Source of the DNA: Idiomarina abyssalis
Lineage (GTDB): Bacteria; Pseudomonadota; Gammaproteobacteria; Enterobacterales; Alteromonadaceae
DNA length: 64,000 nt
Assembly: GCF_900116625.1 (NCBI RefSeq)
Contig: NZ_FPBE01000001.1
Span: 682,001 to 746,000 of the forward strand
Direction of reading: 5' to 3'
The notes beneath the pieces were generated by a model that did no database searches, was not told the origin of the DNA, and worked only from the letters and a program-made list of their open reading frames with translations. Made by a program: the position numbers and the translations under genes. This document shows, in pieces, positions 37,944 through 48,900 of this stretch (positions within the stretch are counted from its first letter, which is position 1; each line of letters starts with the position of its first letter).

Positions 37944-39038
37944 TTATGACAGACTAATGTCATCTTTCTCATTGGTTTTTGCTTCGTTCTTAGCTTCTTC
38001 TTTCGCCGCAGCGCGTTCAGCTTCGCGGTCTTCTTTCGTTCTCTTTTCTGGTCTGGATAACAACAGCTCACGCAGGCGACCTTCTAGTTCATCAGCAATT
38101 TTCGGGTTGTCTTGCAAGAACTTCATTGAGTTCGCTTTACCCTGCCCAATTTTATCGCCGTTATAGCTATACCAGGCTCCTGCTTTGTCGACCATTTTGT
38201 GCTTAACACCCAAGTCGATTAGCTCGCCTTCTTTAGATATGCCTTTTCCGTATAAAATTTGGAAATTTGCTTCTTTAAACGGCGGTGCAACTTTGTTCTT
38301 AACGACTTTAACACGGGTTTCGTTACCGACCACTTCGTCGCCTTCTTTCAATGCGCCGGTACGACGAATATCCAGACGAACCGAAGAGTAGAATTTCAAC
38401 GCGTTACCACCTGTCGTGGTTTCAGGGTTACCAAACATAACACCTATTTTCATCCGAATTTGGTTGATGAAAATACACATGGTGTTTGATTTCTTAATGT
38501 TCGATGTCAATTTACGCAAAGCCTGTGACATTAAACGAGCTTGCAAACCAACATGGCTGTCACCCATTTCGCCTTCAATTTCAGCTTTAGGTGTCAAAGC
38601 CGCTACAGAGTCGACAATAACTACATCGACAGCGCCTGAGCGAACTAACATATCGCAGATTTCCAGCGCCTGCTCTCCGGTGTCTGGCTGTGATATCAAT
38701 AAGTCATCGACATTAACCCCAAGAGCTTCAGCATAGATTGGGTCGAGTGCGTGCTCAGCATCAACGAAAGCACAGGTCTTACCCATTTTCTGGGCTTCAG
38801 CGATAACTTCCAGAGTTAACGTTGTTTTACCGCTCGATTCAGGACCATAAATTTCTACGACCCGACCAAAAGGCAAACCGCCAATACCCAGAGCAACATC
38901 CAGCCCTAATGAACCGGTTGAAACAGAGGCAATATCCAGAGTCTGGTTATCGCCCAGACGCATGATAGAACCTTTACCAAATTGACGTTCGATTTGTCCG
39001 AGCGCTGCATCTAACGCCTTTTGACGATCATTGCTCAT
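37944..39038 (-). CDS. recA: Recombinase RecA
   Basis: The central recombinase and SOS co-protease. Walker A GPESSGKT lies at residues 65-72 and the MAW/L2 regions are fully conserved. The 364-residue protein has a typical C-terminal acidic and lysine/glutamate-rich tail. A GGAG site stands six bases before the ATG. Expression is under the LexA-regulated promoter at 39074-39101. The pncC and mutS genes follow upstream, as in other gammaproteobacteria. Confidence 0.99.
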   Translation of the reverse strand: MSNDRQKALDAALGQIERQFGKGSIMRLGDNQTLDIASVSTGSLGLDVALGIGGLPFGRVVEIYGPESSGKTTLTLEVIAEAQKMGKTCAFVDAEHALDPIYAEALGVNVDDLLISQPDTGEQALEICDMLVRSGAVDVVIVDSVAALTPKAEIEGEMGDSHVGLQARLMSQALRKLTSNIKKSNTMCIFINQIRMKIGVMFGNPETTTGGNALKFYSSVRLDIRRTGALKEGDEVVGNETRVKVVKNKVAPPFKEANFQILYGKGISKEGELIDLGVKHKMVDKAGAWYSYNGDKIGQGKANSMKFLQDNPKIADELEGRLRELLLSRPEKRTKEDREAERAAAKEEAKNEAKTNEKDDISLS

Positions 39039-39073
39039 TATAAGCTCCGTTATTAATCACTGGTTTTATACAC

Positions 39074-39101
39074 AGTATACTGTACACATTTACAGTATCA
39101 A
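39074..39101 (-). promoter_or_regulatory. recA promoter with embedded SOS (LexA) box
   Basis: On the minus strand TTGATA and TATACT are separated by 16 bases, the same layout as the E. coli recA promoter. The LexA box occupies 39078-39097: TACTGT-N8-ACAGTA with the CTGT-N8-ACAG core intact. A 12-base perfect palindrome ACAGTATACTGT overlaps the -10 end at 39072-39083. LexA bound here would occlude RNA polymerase. Confidence 0.92.
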
Positions 39102-39137
39102 GTATTGTTCTGACTTTTTCCTTGAAATACAACTAAG

Positions 39138-39644
39138 TTATTGTAATTCAATTATATTTATCAGTTTATTTAAAACTGAGTCCATTGTTTTCAAACGAAT
39201 CTCTGCGCGATTACCCGAAAAGTGCTCATGCCAAGTCCAGCAGCTTTTATGATTCGTAATAGCCATCCAGACCAAACCAACCGGTTTATCGGCAGTGCCA
39301 CCTCCCGGCCCTGCTACACCGCTAACTGCAATACTCCAGTCAGCACCGCATAAGGACAAAGCCCCGGAAGCCATTTGTTCAACACAGGCTTCAGAAACAG
39401 CCCCATGTTCTTCCAGTACATGTGTTTCAACCGACAGCAGCTTTTGTTTGAGCGCATTAGTATAGGTGATTATTCCACCATTAAACCAAGCAGAACTTCC
39501 AGCAACTTCGGTAATAGCGTATCCTATTCCTCCTCCGGTACAGGATTCTGCGGTACAGACTGTCTGCTGTTTTTGCTGCAGGCGTAGACCGACTTGTTCC
39601 GCGAGTTCAAAGGTTTGCGGCGCGACTGCCGTGGTTGCTAACAT
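39138..39644 (-). CDS. pncC: Nicotinamide-nucleotide amidase PncC (CinA C-terminal family)
   Basis: A 168-residue stand-alone CinA-C domain that deamidates NMN to nicotinate mononucleotide in NAD recycling. The conserved TVCTAESCTGGGIGYAITEVAGSS block (residues 33-56) with catalytic Ser, and the GVAGPGGGTADKPVGLVW block, are complete. It lies 99 bases upstream of recA and is divergent from mutS, both typical for this gene. Confidence 0.94.
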   Translation of the reverse strand: MLATTAVAPQTFELAEQVGLRLQQKQQTVCTAESCTGGGIGYAITEVAGSSAWFNGGIITYTNALKQKLLSVETHVLEEHGAVSEACVEQMASGALSLCGADWSIAVSGVAGPGGGTADKPVGLVWMAITNHKSCWTWHEHFSGNRAEIRLKTMDSVLNKLINIIELQ

Positions 39645-39674
39645 AACAATGGCTCCAGATAAGAATATTCAACT

Positions 39675-42263
39675 ATGCCTGAATTCTCTGACAAACAGAT
39701 CCAATCACATACCCCAATGATGCAGCAATACCTACGTATAAAAGCAGAACATGCTGACATGCTTTTATTCTATCGTATGGGGGACTTTTACGAACTGTTT
39801 TTTGAAGACGCTAAACGTTCGGCACAGTTACTGGATATCTCTCTGACGGCACGAGGCCAAAGTAACGGCGAACCTATCCCTATGGCGGGCGTGCCTTATC
39901 ATGCGGTAGAGAACTACTTAGCACGCCTGGTCAATATGGGAGAATCCGTTGCGATTTGCGAACAAATTGGCGACCCGGCAACCAGTAAAGGCCCGGTTGA
40001 AAGAAAGGTAGTCCGCATTGTCACTCCCGGAACAGTCACCGATGAGTCACTATTAACTGAGAAGCAGCAAAACCTTTTAGTCGCTATTTGCCCTCTGGAT
40101 CAGAAACAACCAGAAGGCGAGTATGCCATTTCCAGCCTTGAGCTTAGCAGTGGCCGCTTTTGGTTAACCAAAGCGTACTCAGCCGAGCAGCTTGCAGCAG
40201 AAATGCAACGCCTTGAACCCGCTGAACTGCTTTACCCAGAGTCCATTTCTCTGGCCGGGCTGCCACTGGCAAAAGCCAAGTGTAAACGCCGCCCTGCCTG
40301 GGAGTTCGAACAACAAACAGCTTTCATGTTGCTGACCCGTCAATTCGGAACTCAGCACCTTGAAGGCTTCGGTATTAAAAACAATGAGCCGACCCTTGCT
40401 GCTGCCGGAGCTATTCTACACTACGTAAAAGAAACTCAACGCGCCGCTCTGCCCCATATTCAGGCCCTGGTAACTGAACATCCTCAGGATGCCATTATTC
40501 TGGACGCGGCAACACGGAGAAACCTAGAGCTGCAACAGAGCATGGGCGATGGCAACACGCATCTTTCTGCGGTACTCGACAAAACCGTTTCCGCTATGGG
40601 AAGCCGTCAGTTTCAACGATGGTTACAGCGCCCTATCCGGAATCATGAGGAACTGAACCAGCGTTACGACGCTGTCGATGCTTTACAGGGCAACAATAGC
40701 TACGAAAATGTGCAGTTTTCGCTGAAGAAGCTGGCCGACATTGAACGTATTGTCGCGCGGGTTGGTTTGAGAAGTGCCCGCCCCAAAGACTTTGCCAGAC
40801 TTCGCGACAGCCTGGCGCAAGTACCCGAAATCCGCGACTACCTGTCTCATAACGCTTTAAGTTATTTGAAACAGAACATCCAACCCTTTCCGGAAATTGT
40901 CGATCTGCTGACCAGAGCCGTAATTGAACAACCGCCCTTATTGATTCGTGATGGTGGAGTCATTGCAAAAGGCTACGACAAAGAACTCGATGAATTACGA
41001 GATCTCGCCACCGGAGCTACTGACTACCTTAAGCAGTTAGAGCAGCGCGAACGGGAAAGAAGCGGCATTGCCACACTAAAAGTTGGATACAACAAAGTCC
41101 ACGGCTACTTTATTGAAGTCAGCAGGCAGTCATCAGGGTCCGTACCAGATGATTATCAGCGCCGTCAGACGCTTAAAAACACTGAGCGTTATATAATTCC
41201 CGAGCTAAAAGAGCACGAAGATAAAGTACTTAACGCTCAGGCTCGCTCGCTGGCCAGAGAAAAATGGCTGTACGATCAGCTTTTTGAACATCTTCTACCG
41301 CAGGTCAATGCTTTACAAAAGAGTGCCTCCGGCCTTGCGCAACTCGATGCTCTTTGTTGCTTTGCAAAGCTAGCGGATAACTACCGCTACTGTCGGCCTC
41401 AACTTAAAAAAGACAATAGCTTAATTGAGCTGGAAGCGGCCCGTCACCCAGTTATTGAGCAGCTAAGTGACGAGCCTTTTATCGCTAACCCGATGTCTCT
41501 GACACCCGAGCAGCGAATGCTAATGATTACAGGCCCGAATATGGGCGGTAAGTCGACTTATATGAGACAAGCAGCGCTCATTGTTATTCTGGCTCACATG
41601 GGCTGCTACGTGCCCGCGGATAAGGCGATTATTGGAGATATCGATCGTATTTTCACACGTATTGGGGCTTCCGACGATCTAGCCTCAGGCCGCTCAACAT
41701 TTATGGTAGAAATGACAGAAACCGCTAATATTTTGCATAACGCTACCGCAAAAAGCCTGGTTCTCATGGATGAGATAGGCCGTGGCACGTCAACCTACGA
41801 TGGTTTATCTCTAGCCTGGTCCTGTGCGGACTACCTGTCCCGACAGCTTAAATGTTTAACTTTATTTGCGACACATTACTTTGAACTAACGGAGCTTGCT
41901 GAAGAGCTGCCGGCAACCATCAACGTGCATGTTGATGCTAAAGAACATGGCGACACCATAGCGTTTTTGCATAAAGTCAGTGCGGGAGCTGCAAGCCAGA
42001 GTTTTGGTCTGCAAGTTGCGAAGTTAGCCGGGGTTCCCGATAATGTCATAAAAAGCGCAAAACAAAAGCTAACAGAGCTCGAACACACTCACCATGGCAT
42101 TTCAAAAGCACCCCAACAAAAAGCTATGGAACTCCCCTTGCCAACTGAAGAGCAGAACCCTTTGCTTAGCGAGTTAGAACAGCTCGACTTAAACGATTTA
42201 ACGCCAAGGCAGGCACTGGATATCCTTTACCAATGGCAGCAGAAACAAAAAAGCTCAACCTGA
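39675..42263 (+). CDS. mutS: DNA mismatch repair protein MutS
   Basis: Recognises base mismatches with MutL and MutH. The 862-residue protein begins with the mismatch-binding domain ([21 protein letters not shown], containing the conserved Phe-x-Glu at about residues 35-45). The ABC ATPase Walker A is GPNMGGKS at 620-627. The C-terminal tetramerisation region is present. It is divergent from pncC by 30 bases. The stop codon TGA forms the loop of the terminator that follows. Confidence 0.99.
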   Translation: MPEFSDKQIQSHTPMMQQYLRIKAEHADMLLFYRMGDFYELFFEDAKRSAQLLDISLTARGQSNGEPIPMAGVPYHAVENYLARLVNMGESVAICEQIGDPATSKGPVERKVVRIVTPGTVTDESLLTEKQQNLLVAICPLDQKQPEGEYAISSLELSSGRFWLTKAYSAEQLAAEMQRLEPAELLYPESISLAGLPLAKAKCKRRPAWEFEQQTAFMLLTRQFGTQHLEGFGIKNNEPTLAAAGAILHYVKETQRAALPHIQALVTEHPQDAIILDAATRRNLELQQSMGDGNTHLSAVLDKTVSAMGSRQFQRWLQRPIRNHEELNQRYDAVDALQGNNSYENVQFSLKKLADIERIVARVGLRSARPKDFARLRDSLAQVPEIRDYLSHNALSYLKQNIQPFPEIVDLLTRAVIEQPPLLIRDGGVIAKGYDKELDELRDLATGATDYLKQLEQRERERSGIATLKVGYNKVHGYFIEVSRQSSGSVPDDYQRRQTLKNTERYIIPELKEHEDKVLNAQARSLAREKWLYDQLFEHLLPQVNALQKSASGLAQLDALCCFAKLADNYRYCRPQLKKDNSLIELEAARHPVIEQLSDEPFIANPMSLTPEQRMLMITGPNMGGKSTYMRQAALIVILAHMGCYVPADKAIIGDIDRIFTRIGASDDLASGRSTFMVEMTETANILHNATAKSLVLMDEIGRGTSTYDGLSLAWSCADYLSRQLKCLTLFATHYFELTELAEELPATINVHVDAKEHGDTIAFLHKVSAGAASQSFGLQVAKLAGVPDNVIKSAKQKLTELEHTHHGISKAPQQKAMELPLPTEEQNPLLSELEQLDLNDLTPRQALDILYQWQQKQKSST

Positions 42264-42277
42264 GGTTGAGCTTTTTC
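42250..42277. terminator. Bidirectional terminator between mutS and rpoS
   Basis: A nine-base-pair stem AGCTCAACC/GGTTGAGCT closed by a three-base loop, flanked by A-run and T-run. The loop bases TGA (42261-42263) are the mutS stop codon, so termination starts within the coding region. It also serves rpoS on the other strand. Confidence 0.9.
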
Positions 42278-42289
42278 TTCTAACGACTT

Positions 42290-43267
42290 CTATTCCGGGC
42301 TAAACAACGAATCAAGTGTTAATCCTTGCTGCTTAAGGGAGTCCCTCAGTTTTCGTAAAGCCTCAACCTGTATCTGCCTAACACGTTCACGCGTCAGCCC
42401 TATTTCATGGCCGACATCTTCCAGTGTTGACGGCTCATAACCCATAAGCCCAAAGCGACGAGCAAGTACTTCCCTTTGCTTAGGATTTAAAGACTGCAGC
42501 CACTCGGTAATGTTAATTTTCAGATTTTCATCCTGAAGAATGCCTTCCGGGCCGGTATCAGAATCATCCGTTAATATGTCTAGCAATGCTTTGTCGTTAT
42601 CACCACCAATAGGCGTATCGACTGAACTTATTCGTTCATTCAAGCGCAGCATTTTGGTAATGTCACCGACCGGTTTATCCAGACTTTCTGCAATATCTTC
42701 AGCCGTTGGTTCGTGATCCAGCTTATGCGCTAGCTCCCGAGCAGCACGAAGATACACATTCAGCTCTTTAACTACATGAATTGGCAGACGGATGGTTCGC
42801 GTCTGATTCATAATAGCTCGCTCGATAGTTTGTCGTATCCACCATGTGGCATAAGTTGAAAAGCGAAAACCACGTTCAGGGTCAAATTTTTCGACTGCCC
42901 TGATAAGACCCAGGTTACCTTCTTCAACTAAATCCAAAAGAGGTAAGCCCCGGTTAGAATAACGACGGGCAATTTTAACCACTAGTCGTAAATTACTCTC
43001 GATCATTCGGCGGCGAGCTGCCTTGTCGCCTTTTAAGGCTCGGCGGGAATAAAAGACTTCCTCTTCAGCAGTCAATAAAGGAGAGAATCCTATTTCTCCT
43101 AAATAAAGCTGCGTTGCGTCCATCTTTTTTTGATAACTGGTGGATGATGACAATAACGCTTCTTCCAGCTCTTCTGCAGAACTGTCCGCGCTATCAACTA
43201 ACGTTTCTTCGTTAACTTCACCATTAATTTCTGCATTGTCGACTGATTCTTCCTTTATGCGGCTCAT
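42290..43267 (-). CDS. rpoS: RNA polymerase sigma factor RpoS
   Basis: The stationary phase and general stress sigma-38. Region 2 ([35 protein letters not shown]) and region 4 ([27 protein letters not shown]) are intact over 325 residues. The N-terminal 40 residues are acidic with a run of Ser/Glu. It follows nlpD in the standard nlpD-rpoS arrangement; in enterobacteria the main rpoS promoter lies within nlpD. Confidence 0.98.
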   Translation of the reverse strand: MSRIKEESVDNAEINGEVNEETLVDSADSSAEELEEALLSSSTSYQKKMDATQLYLGEIGFSPLLTAEEEVFYSRRALKGDKAARRRMIESNLRLVVKIARRYSNRGLPLLDLVEEGNLGLIRAVEKFDPERGFRFSTYATWWIRQTIERAIMNQTRTIRLPIHVVKELNVYLRAARELAHKLDHEPTAEDIAESLDKPVGDITKMLRLNERISSVDTPIGGDNDKALLDILTDDSDTGPEGILQDENLKINITEWLQSLNPKQREVLARRFGLMGYEPSTLEDVGHEIGLTRERVRQIQVEALRKLRDSLKQQGLTLDSLFSPE

Positions 43268-43345
43268 AACAAGCTCCTGTTATACTGAACACCGTGTTAC
43301 TACACACGTCGACTTCCCTATCTTGTTATTATTATTCCCACATTA

Positions 43346-44263
43346 CTAGCGAGATCTTGGTAAGTAATGCCTCGGATTAACCGACTTACCACGGAAACGA
43401 ACTTCAAAATGTAACTTCACTCGCGGACTGCCTGAATCTCCCATTCGGGCAATTGTCTCACCTACGTCCACCCATTCCTGTTCCTTTACGAGAATTTTAT
43501 CGTTGTGGGCGTACGCAGTAATAAAATCATCGTTATGTTTCAATATGATTAAATTACCAAATCCGCGTAATGCATTTCCGACATAAACCACTTTTCCAGC
43601 TGCTGCAGCATTCACCGAATCGCCGCGCTCACCTGCAAAATCAATACCTTTATTACCCTGTTCCTGCAACGAAAAATCAGCTAAGACTTTTCCCGATGAA
43701 GGCCAACGCCAGACAATTTTATCGTTACTGGGCAGATCAACTTCAGGCCTTTTAATCTGCTGCTTAGGCTGCCTCTTACGACGCTTATCGGTTTGTTTTG
43801 CAACTGTTTTTTTTGTGCTCGTTTTTTGACCATACTCTTTCTGTTCAGTATTAGCAACGGGCGTTTTTATATTATTTTGTGCGTTATTTGAGGTTTTATT
43901 ATTCTGTTTAGCACTAGTCGTTCGCTGTGCCTTTCTGGCTGAGGTGGCCCCGTATTGCGGCTTACTCACCAGACTCAGTTTCTGTCCCGGATAAATAGTG
44001 TAAGGTTTTTGTAAATTATTAATTTGAGCAATATCCTGAACATCCATATTGGCTCTGAATGCAATTGAATAGAGGGTTTCGCCGCGTTGAACTTCATATT
44101 CTTTATCGTTCAATGAGTTTGGCTCAAAATCCCGGTAAGTTTTTCCGGTGTACAGTTCATCGACCGGTGCAGGTGCTGATCGACCGCTGCATGCCTGAAG
44201 CAGAGTAATGGCAAAAATCAATAATATTAATTGCTTGATTGCCCCGGACGATAGAACCATCAT
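43346..44263 (-). CDS. nlpD: NlpD-type murein hydrolase activator (LysM, degenerate M23)
   Basis: An outer-membrane lipoprotein with lipobox LQAC (about residue 25). A LysM domain (EYEVQRGETLYSIAFRANMDVQDIAQINNL) lies at about residues 57-100. A basic Asn/Lys/Gln-rich linker follows to residue 180, then an M23 domain. The M23 zinc residues look lost: the HxxxD motif reads NKGID and the HxH motif reads KLH, as expected for NlpD, which activates AmiC rather than cutting murein itself. Located in the usual surE-pcm-nlpD-rpoS order. Confidence 0.93.
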   Translation of the reverse strand: MMVLSSGAIKQLILLIFAITLLQACSGRSAPAPVDELYTGKTYRDFEPNSLNDKEYEVQRGETLYSIAFRANMDVQDIAQINNLQKPYTIYPGQKLSLVSKPQYGATSARKAQRTTSAKQNNKTSNNAQNNIKTPVANTEQKEYGQKTSTKKTVAKQTDKRRKRQPKQQIKRPEVDLPSNDKIVWRWPSSGKVLADFSLQEQGNKGIDFAGERGDSVNAAAAGKVVYVGNALRGFGNLIILKHNDDFITAYAHNDKILVKEQEWVDVGETIARMGDSGSPRVKLHFEVRFRGKSVNPRHYLPRSR

Positions 44264-44847
44264 TACACCAATTGCGCTATTACGTACCCAATAATAACCA
44301 GTATTACCAGTGTCCAGCCAATACGGTCAACATATTCACGAAGTTTTACACCCATTTCCGGACCGCCGGTACGTAGTAACCATGCGACAAGATAGAAACG
44401 CATTCCACGGCTAATAGCGGATGCAATAACAAAAGGGAAAAAGGCTATCTGCATGACACCTGCAGTTACCGTAAATAGTTTATAAGGAATTGGTGAAAAT
44501 CCGGCAATAAAGACTATCCATACGCCCCAGTCCGCGAACCAACCCTGTACCGTTAAAAGTTTATCCTGATAACCGAGCGTTTCCACAGCAGGCAATACCA
44601 ACGACTCATAAGCCCAGTACCCCAGGAAATACCCCAAAATACCGCCAGCTACCGACGTAACTGTGGTTAAAAAGGCCAGTCGCCAGGCTTTTTTTGGTTG
44701 AGTCATAGCCATTGGCGCCAGCATGACATCGGGAGGGATTGGAAAAATAACGGACTCAGCAAAACTTAATAAACCGAGGATGACATTCGCTCTGGGGTGT
44801 TGTGCCCAGGATAAGACTTTATCGTACAGTGCTGAGAACAACTTCAA
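44263..44847 (-). CDS. yqaA: YqaA family DedA/VTT-domain membrane protein
   Basis: A 194-residue membrane protein with about five hydrophobic segments and the SNARE-associated VTT pattern ([28 protein letters not shown] at the N-terminus and [16 protein letters not shown] in the middle). Related DedA proteins take part in lipid scrambling and membrane homeostasis; the YqaA branch is uncharacterised. It overlaps pcm upstream by four bases and the nlpD start downstream by one, within the operon. Confidence 0.88.
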   Translation of the reverse strand: MKLFSALYDKVLSWAQHPRANVILGLLSFAESVIFPIPPDVMLAPMAMTQPKKAWRLAFLTTVTSVAGGILGYFLGYWAYESLVLPAVETLGYQDKLLTVQGWFADWGVWIVFIAGFSPIPYKLFTVTAGVMQIAFFPFVIASAISRGMRFYLVAWLLRTGGPEMGVKLREYVDRIGWTLVILVIIGYVIAQLV

Positions 44848-45488
44848 ATGACATCTCCCTTAACTAACGGTACAAAACGAACATCGCCAATGCGCTGCTG
44901 CTCCAATGAATCGCCAAAACGGCGCATAACGACCAAACTTTGTGATTCATTCTGTTCACCAACCGGAATGATCATCACACCGCCATCGGCAAGTTGATCG
45001 ACTAAATCCTGAGGGATATCGCTTGCCGCAGCCGTGACAATAATACCGTCAAACGGACCTTTACTACGCCAGCCTTTCCAGCCATCACCGTGGCGCATGG
45101 ACACATTATGCAAGTCAAGCTGACGCATACGTCGCTTCGCCTGATACTGCAAAGTAGCAATACGTTCGACGCTAAAGACCTTATCAACCAACTGAGCCAG
45201 CACAGCCGTCTGATAGCCCGAGCCTGTACCTATCTCCAGCACGTTTTTGCAATGATGCTGCATTAACAACTGAGTCATAGTTGCCACCATTAACGGCTGC
45301 GAAATGGTTTGCCCATTACCAATGGGCAATGCCGTATTTTCATAGGCTTTATGAGCTAATGACTCAGGCATAAAGAGGTGCCTCGGGGTATTTGCAATAA
45401 CCCTCAAAACCTCTTTATTGGTAATACCCAGTTCTTCCAGTTGTTGAATCAGCCGCTTTACCCGCGACTGTCCGTTACTAATCATCAT
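44844..45488 (-). CDS. pcm: Protein-L-isoaspartate O-methyltransferase
   Basis: Repairs isoaspartyl residues in aged proteins using S-adenosylmethionine. The 214-residue enzyme has the AdoMet motif [18 protein letters not shown] near residue 79, a preceding [14 protein letters not shown] block and a FDGIIVTAA motif II. It overlaps surE by four bases and yqaA by four, in the standard stress-survival operon. Confidence 0.97.
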   Translation of the reverse strand: MMISNGQSRVKRLIQQLEELGITNKEVLRVIANTPRHLFMPESLAHKAYENTALPIGNGQTISQPLMVATMTQLLMQHHCKNVLEIGTGSGYQTAVLAQLVDKVFSVERIATLQYQAKRRMRQLDLHNVSMRHGDGWKGWRSKGPFDGIIVTAAASDIPQDLVDQLADGGVMIIPVGEQNESQSLVVMRRFGDSLEQQRIGDVRFVPLVKGDVI

Positions 45489-46237
45489 TTTTGTTGTTCT
45501 AACCAGTCTGTCAGTGTGTCGGTATGTCGTTGAGCTGTCATGTCCAGACTTAACGGAGTTATAGACACATAACCTTCATGTATTGCTGTAAAATCGGTAT
45601 TTGGCTCGTCACTTGCGTGGTGACCAATTGGGCCATACCAAAATATCTCACTGCCAAAAGGGTCGCGATCGTGGACCATAGTTTCTGCGCGGTGCCGGCG
45701 ACCCAGTTTAGTTACCCGTGTACCTTTTAACTTATCGTAAGTTGTGTAAGGGACATTAATATTCAGCACTGTGTCCAGGCGAAGCGGATCATTTTCCATG
45801 CTGGCAACAATCTCGGCGACAACACGTCCGGCAGTATCGTAGTAGTCGTGTCCGCGGCCGCCCATCGACACTGCAATAGAAGGAAGCCCCATAAAGCGCC
45901 CTTCCATCGCCGCTGCAACAGTGCCGGAATACAGCACATCGTCACCCATATTGGGGCTGTCATTAATGCCGGAAACAACTAAATCCACGTCTTCCGCCAT
46001 CGGTGAGTTCGTGCCCAAATGAACGCAGTCGGTCGGTGTACCGTTAACTGAAAAGAAACCGTTATCCAGACGGCGTACACGCAATGGATTATGCAGTGTC
46101 AATGAGTTACTTGCGCCGCTGCAGTTACGGTCAGGAGCGATGACTCTTACATCAGCGACTTCTTTTAACGCTTGATACAATGCCCGAATCCCCGGGGCAT
46201 GGACGCCATCGTCGTTACTTAATAGAATTTTCATCAT
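45485..46237 (-). CDS. surE: 5'/3'-nucleotidase SurE
   Basis: A metal-dependent nucleotidase and exopolyphosphatase important in stationary phase. The N-terminal [14 protein letters not shown] motif carries the paired Asp metal ligands, [11 protein letters not shown] follows near residue 40, and the [20 protein letters not shown] block lies near residue 88. Its start overlaps the truD stop by four bases. Confidence 0.97.
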   Translation of the reverse strand: MMKILLSNDDGVHAPGIRALYQALKEVADVRVIAPDRNCSGASNSLTLHNPLRVRRLDNGFFSVNGTPTDCVHLGTNSPMAEDVDLVVSGINDSPNMGDDVLYSGTVAAAMEGRFMGLPSIAVSMGGRGHDYYDTAGRVVAEIVASMENDPLRLDTVLNINVPYTTYDKLKGTRVTKLGRRHRAETMVHDRDPFGSEIFWYGPIGHHASDEPNTDFTAIHEGYVSITPLSLDMTAQRHTDTLTDWLEQQK

Positions 46238-47286
46238 CTGGATTCACCACTTAAGTCCACAATTTCATTTAACACAGTCGTTGCATATGCGCCTGAAGGT
46301 AGCGTAAAGCGTAATTCAGCATCCTTGCCATGCCAGCTTAACTCTGGCTCTTTTACGCGCAATAGTATGCTGCGTCGCGCCGCATCGACCCGTAGTTTTC
46401 TCAATGCTTCCAGCCAGTTTTCATAAGGCTCTAATAAACTTGATTCAAACGCTTCTGCTTCATCTTTTACCAACGGTTTATTGGTCGTGCCAACCAGAGG
46501 TGCGGTTAAATAAATGTCATTATTTGCAAAACGTTGTCTGAGTTCATCGTTCCATTGTTCAACGGTAAAAACAGACTGAGAGCCTTTTAGCATGACACAA
46601 TCACCCGCCAGTGTGCCTTCTGGCCCAAACTGACGCAGTCGTTCCGCCACAATTTGGTTGAATAAATAACTGCGCAGAGACGATAAATACAAGCTTCGTT
46701 TGTTACGGCTAATTCGTGCAGGACGGCTTGCCATCAACCAGCGTTCAGCCTGTGCAACGTTGTCGCCGTTGCGACCAAAGCGTTGCTCACCAAAATAATT
46801 TATAACACCCTTCTCAGTAACGCTCTTCCATAACGCTTCCAGCTGCTGCGGAGAACTGACACCGCTAAGCCGAATCACAAATCGGTTACCGTCGTGAAAA
46901 CCAGACTTTAGCTTTTTTGTTCTGCGAATGACTCGCTCGACAGACATTTCCTCGTCGTTCAACTCTTGCCAGTTCAGCGTTTCTTTACCCGGCAATTGAA
47001 CTGAAAACCACTGCCAGGTTACCGCCTGACGATCTTTTAATCCTGAATAGCTCACGTTTTTTACCGATACGCCAGCAAAACGCGCTATTTTTTCAGCACA
47101 AAAATTGGTGTTTGCACCTTCTTTTCTAACCCAAAGCCACTGATGTTCGCCTTCCCCGTCATCGGGTACATCCAATTGCTCAATGACCTGAAAGTCCTGC
47201 GGTGTTTGCTTAAACTCAGCCTGTGGCCGGTCGCCATGATTTAAACGCGGCAGCTCATTAAGTGTCACTTTTTGCGGAGCCAGCAT
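46234..47286 (-). CDS. truD: tRNA pseudouridine(13) synthase TruD
   Basis: Makes pseudouridine-13 in tRNA-Glu. The catalytic Asp is in YSGLKDRQAVTWQWFS near residue 80, and the DGNRFVIRL and NYFGEQRFGR blocks are present. The frame opens upstream at 47319, but the ATG at 47286 shares its A with the ispF stop in a TAATG junction and is preferred; this gives 350 residues. Confidence 0.96.
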   Translation of the reverse strand: MLAPQKVTLNELPRLNHGDRPQAEFKQTPQDFQVIEQLDVPDDGEGEHQWLWVRKEGANTNFCAEKIARFAGVSVKNVSYSGLKDRQAVTWQWFSVQLPGKETLNWQELNDEEMSVERVIRRTKKLKSGFHDGNRFVIRLSGVSSPQQLEALWKSVTEKGVINYFGEQRFGRNGDNVAQAERWLMASRPARISRNKRSLYLSSLRSYLFNQIVAERLRQFGPEGTLAGDCVMLKGSQSVFTVEQWNDELRQRFANNDIYLTAPLVGTTNKPLVKDEAEAFESSLLEPYENWLEALRKLRVDAARRSILLRVKEPELSWHGKDAELRFTLPSGAYATTVLNEIVDLSGESR

Positions 47287-47765
47287 TAAAGAGACTCCAT
47301 AAGAACCACTGCATGGCAAGCTATACCTTCTTCACGCCCGACAAAACCGAGCTTTTCAGTTGTTGTAGCTTTAACATTCACGTTATCAACACAAGTTTTT
47401 AAGCACTGAGCAATGCTGGCTCGCATGTCGTCGATGTGCGGTGCCATTTTAGGTGCCTGAGCAACAATGGTTACGTCGATATTTCCCGTTCGGAATTCTT
47501 TTTCCTGACAAAGCTGAACGGCATGACTTAGCAGCTCAGCACTGTCAGCACCCGCATACCGCTCATCGGTATCTGGGAAATGCTGTCCTATATCACCTAA
47601 AGCAAGAGCCCCTAACACAGCGTCGGTTACCGCATGCAACACAACATCGCCATCAGAGTGCGCCAACAATCCCTGATGATGTTCAACGTTAACACCACCC
47701 AGAATCAATGGTTTATCAGAGCCCCAGCGATGAACGTCATAACCATGACCGACACGGATTTTCAT
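47286..47765 (-). CDS. ispF: 2-C-methyl-D-erythritol 2,4-cyclodiphosphate synthase
   Basis: Forms the cyclodiphosphate in the MEP isoprenoid pathway. The 159-residue trimeric enzyme has the metal ligands in GYDVHRWG (residues 8-15) and [17 protein letters not shown] near residue 34, and the [14 protein letters not shown] block near the C-terminus. Its start overlaps the ispD stop by four bases. Confidence 0.98.
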   Translation of the reverse strand: MKIRVGHGYDVHRWGSDKPLILGGVNVEHHQGLLAHSDGDVVLHAVTDAVLGALALGDIGQHFPDTDERYAGADSAELLSHAVQLCQEKEFRTGNIDVTIVAQAPKMAPHIDDMRASIAQCLKTCVDNVNVKATTTEKLGFVGREEGIACHAVVLMESL

Positions 47766-48520
47766 GAACCATTTTCCTTATTGTTGTCTTTGGCAAGCAA
47801 CCAGTCACGAACACAGTCGAAATCTTCCCGGTGAGTCACTTTTAAATTACGAATAGAGCCGTTAATAAGCGCAGGCTGAAAGCCACACCATTGCATTGCC
47901 GATGCTTCATCCGTTAACTGGGGGTTTTGTGTGCCCATATGTTCAATGGCGTGTTGCAGTTTCTCTGCATTAAAAACCTGAGGGGTTTGAGCCTGCCATA
48001 GTGCTTCGCGTTCAACGCTGGATTCAATGTGAACAGATCCCTTTCCGGATACCGTTGAAATAAGTGAACGCTTTAATGAATCACGCACAGGGATAGCCAG
48101 AATAGCACCCTGAGGGTCAAATAAACCGGTATCGATAACACGCTTTAACGCAGGTTCAGGAAGACACGGGCGCGCTGCATCGTGAACCAGTACATGAGTT
48201 GCTCCCTGCGAAACCGCGGCCCGTACTCCGGCTAATACAGACTCAGCTCTACTACTTCCGCCTTTTAGCCATGCTACTGGTAATGACTGTCTCTTTTTAA
48301 TATCGTCTATGAACTCAGCATCGGGATCTGAAACAGCAACAAAAACCTTCTGTACGCGAGGATCCTGACAAACCGCGTCAATGCTATGCTCCAATAAGGT
48401 CTTGCCAGCGACGGTCAAAAACTGCTTAGGAACATCGGTTTGCATGCGGCTTCCGTTGCCGGCAGCCGGAATTACTGCCATCAATGCATTATTCACCTGA
48501 CTCTCCACCTGATTATCCAT
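47762..48520 (-). CDS. ispD: 2-C-methyl-D-erythritol 4-phosphate cytidylyltransferase
   Basis: Couples CTP to MEP in the isoprenoid pathway. The 252-residue protein has the nucleotide-binding [21 protein letters not shown] segment starting near residue 14 and the [10 protein letters not shown] block near residue 115. An internal ATG at residue 14 is a possible alternative start, which would remove the poorly conserved leader. It follows ftsB by six bases; the ftsB-ispD-ispF-truD-surE order is common in gammaproteobacteria. Confidence 0.96.
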   Translation of the reverse strand: MDNQVESQVNNALMAVIPAAGNGSRMQTDVPKQFLTVAGKTLLEHSIDAVCQDPRVQKVFVAVSDPDAEFIDDIKKRQSLPVAWLKGGSSRAESVLAGVRAAVSQGATHVLVHDAARPCLPEPALKRVIDTGLFDPQGAILAIPVRDSLKRSLISTVSGKGSVHIESSVEREALWQAQTPQVFNAEKLQHAIEHMGTQNPQLTDEASAMQWCGFQPALINGSIRNLKVTHREDFDCVRDWLLAKDNNKENGS

Positions 48521-48526
48521 CTGACG

Positions 48527-48808
48527 CTACGGGTTGCGGTCAGGAACAAGACGGAAGAAAACTTCATCCTTTTTAATCATCCCTAGTTCGTTGCGAGCAC
48601 GTTCTTCCAGCGCATCCTCCCCTTCACGCAAATCTTCAATATCCGCGTAAATAAGTTGATTGCGCCGTTCCAGGTTTTCGTTCGTTGTTATCTGATTGCT
48701 GACTTCTTGCTGCAACCGCCAATAGTCAGGTAAGCTATTTTTCCCAAACCACAGACGATACTGTAACGCAATAAACAAGGCCAACAACACGACCAGAGTC
48801 ACCCGCAT
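48527..48808 (-). CDS. ftsB: Cell division protein FtsB
   Basis: A small bitopic divisome protein that forms a complex with FtsL and FtsQ. One N-terminal transmembrane helix (VTLVVLLALFIALQYRLWFG) is followed by a periplasmic coiled coil (SNQITTNENLERRNQLIYADIEDL). The frame reaches up to 48838, but a GGAG site six bases before the ATG at 48808 selects the shorter 93-residue form, the usual FtsB length. Confidence 0.94.
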   Translation of the reverse strand: MRVTLVVLLALFIALQYRLWFGKNSLPDYWRLQQEVSNQITTNENLERRNQLIYADIEDLREGEDALEERARNELGMIKKDEVFFRLVPDRNP

Positions 48809-48900
48809 ACCCAGCTCCGTTGTTTTTCCTGTTATCATTATGAAGACTATTCGCGTGGCTGAAAAGCCGTTTTCAGAATTTACAGATAAAAGAGGTTAAT

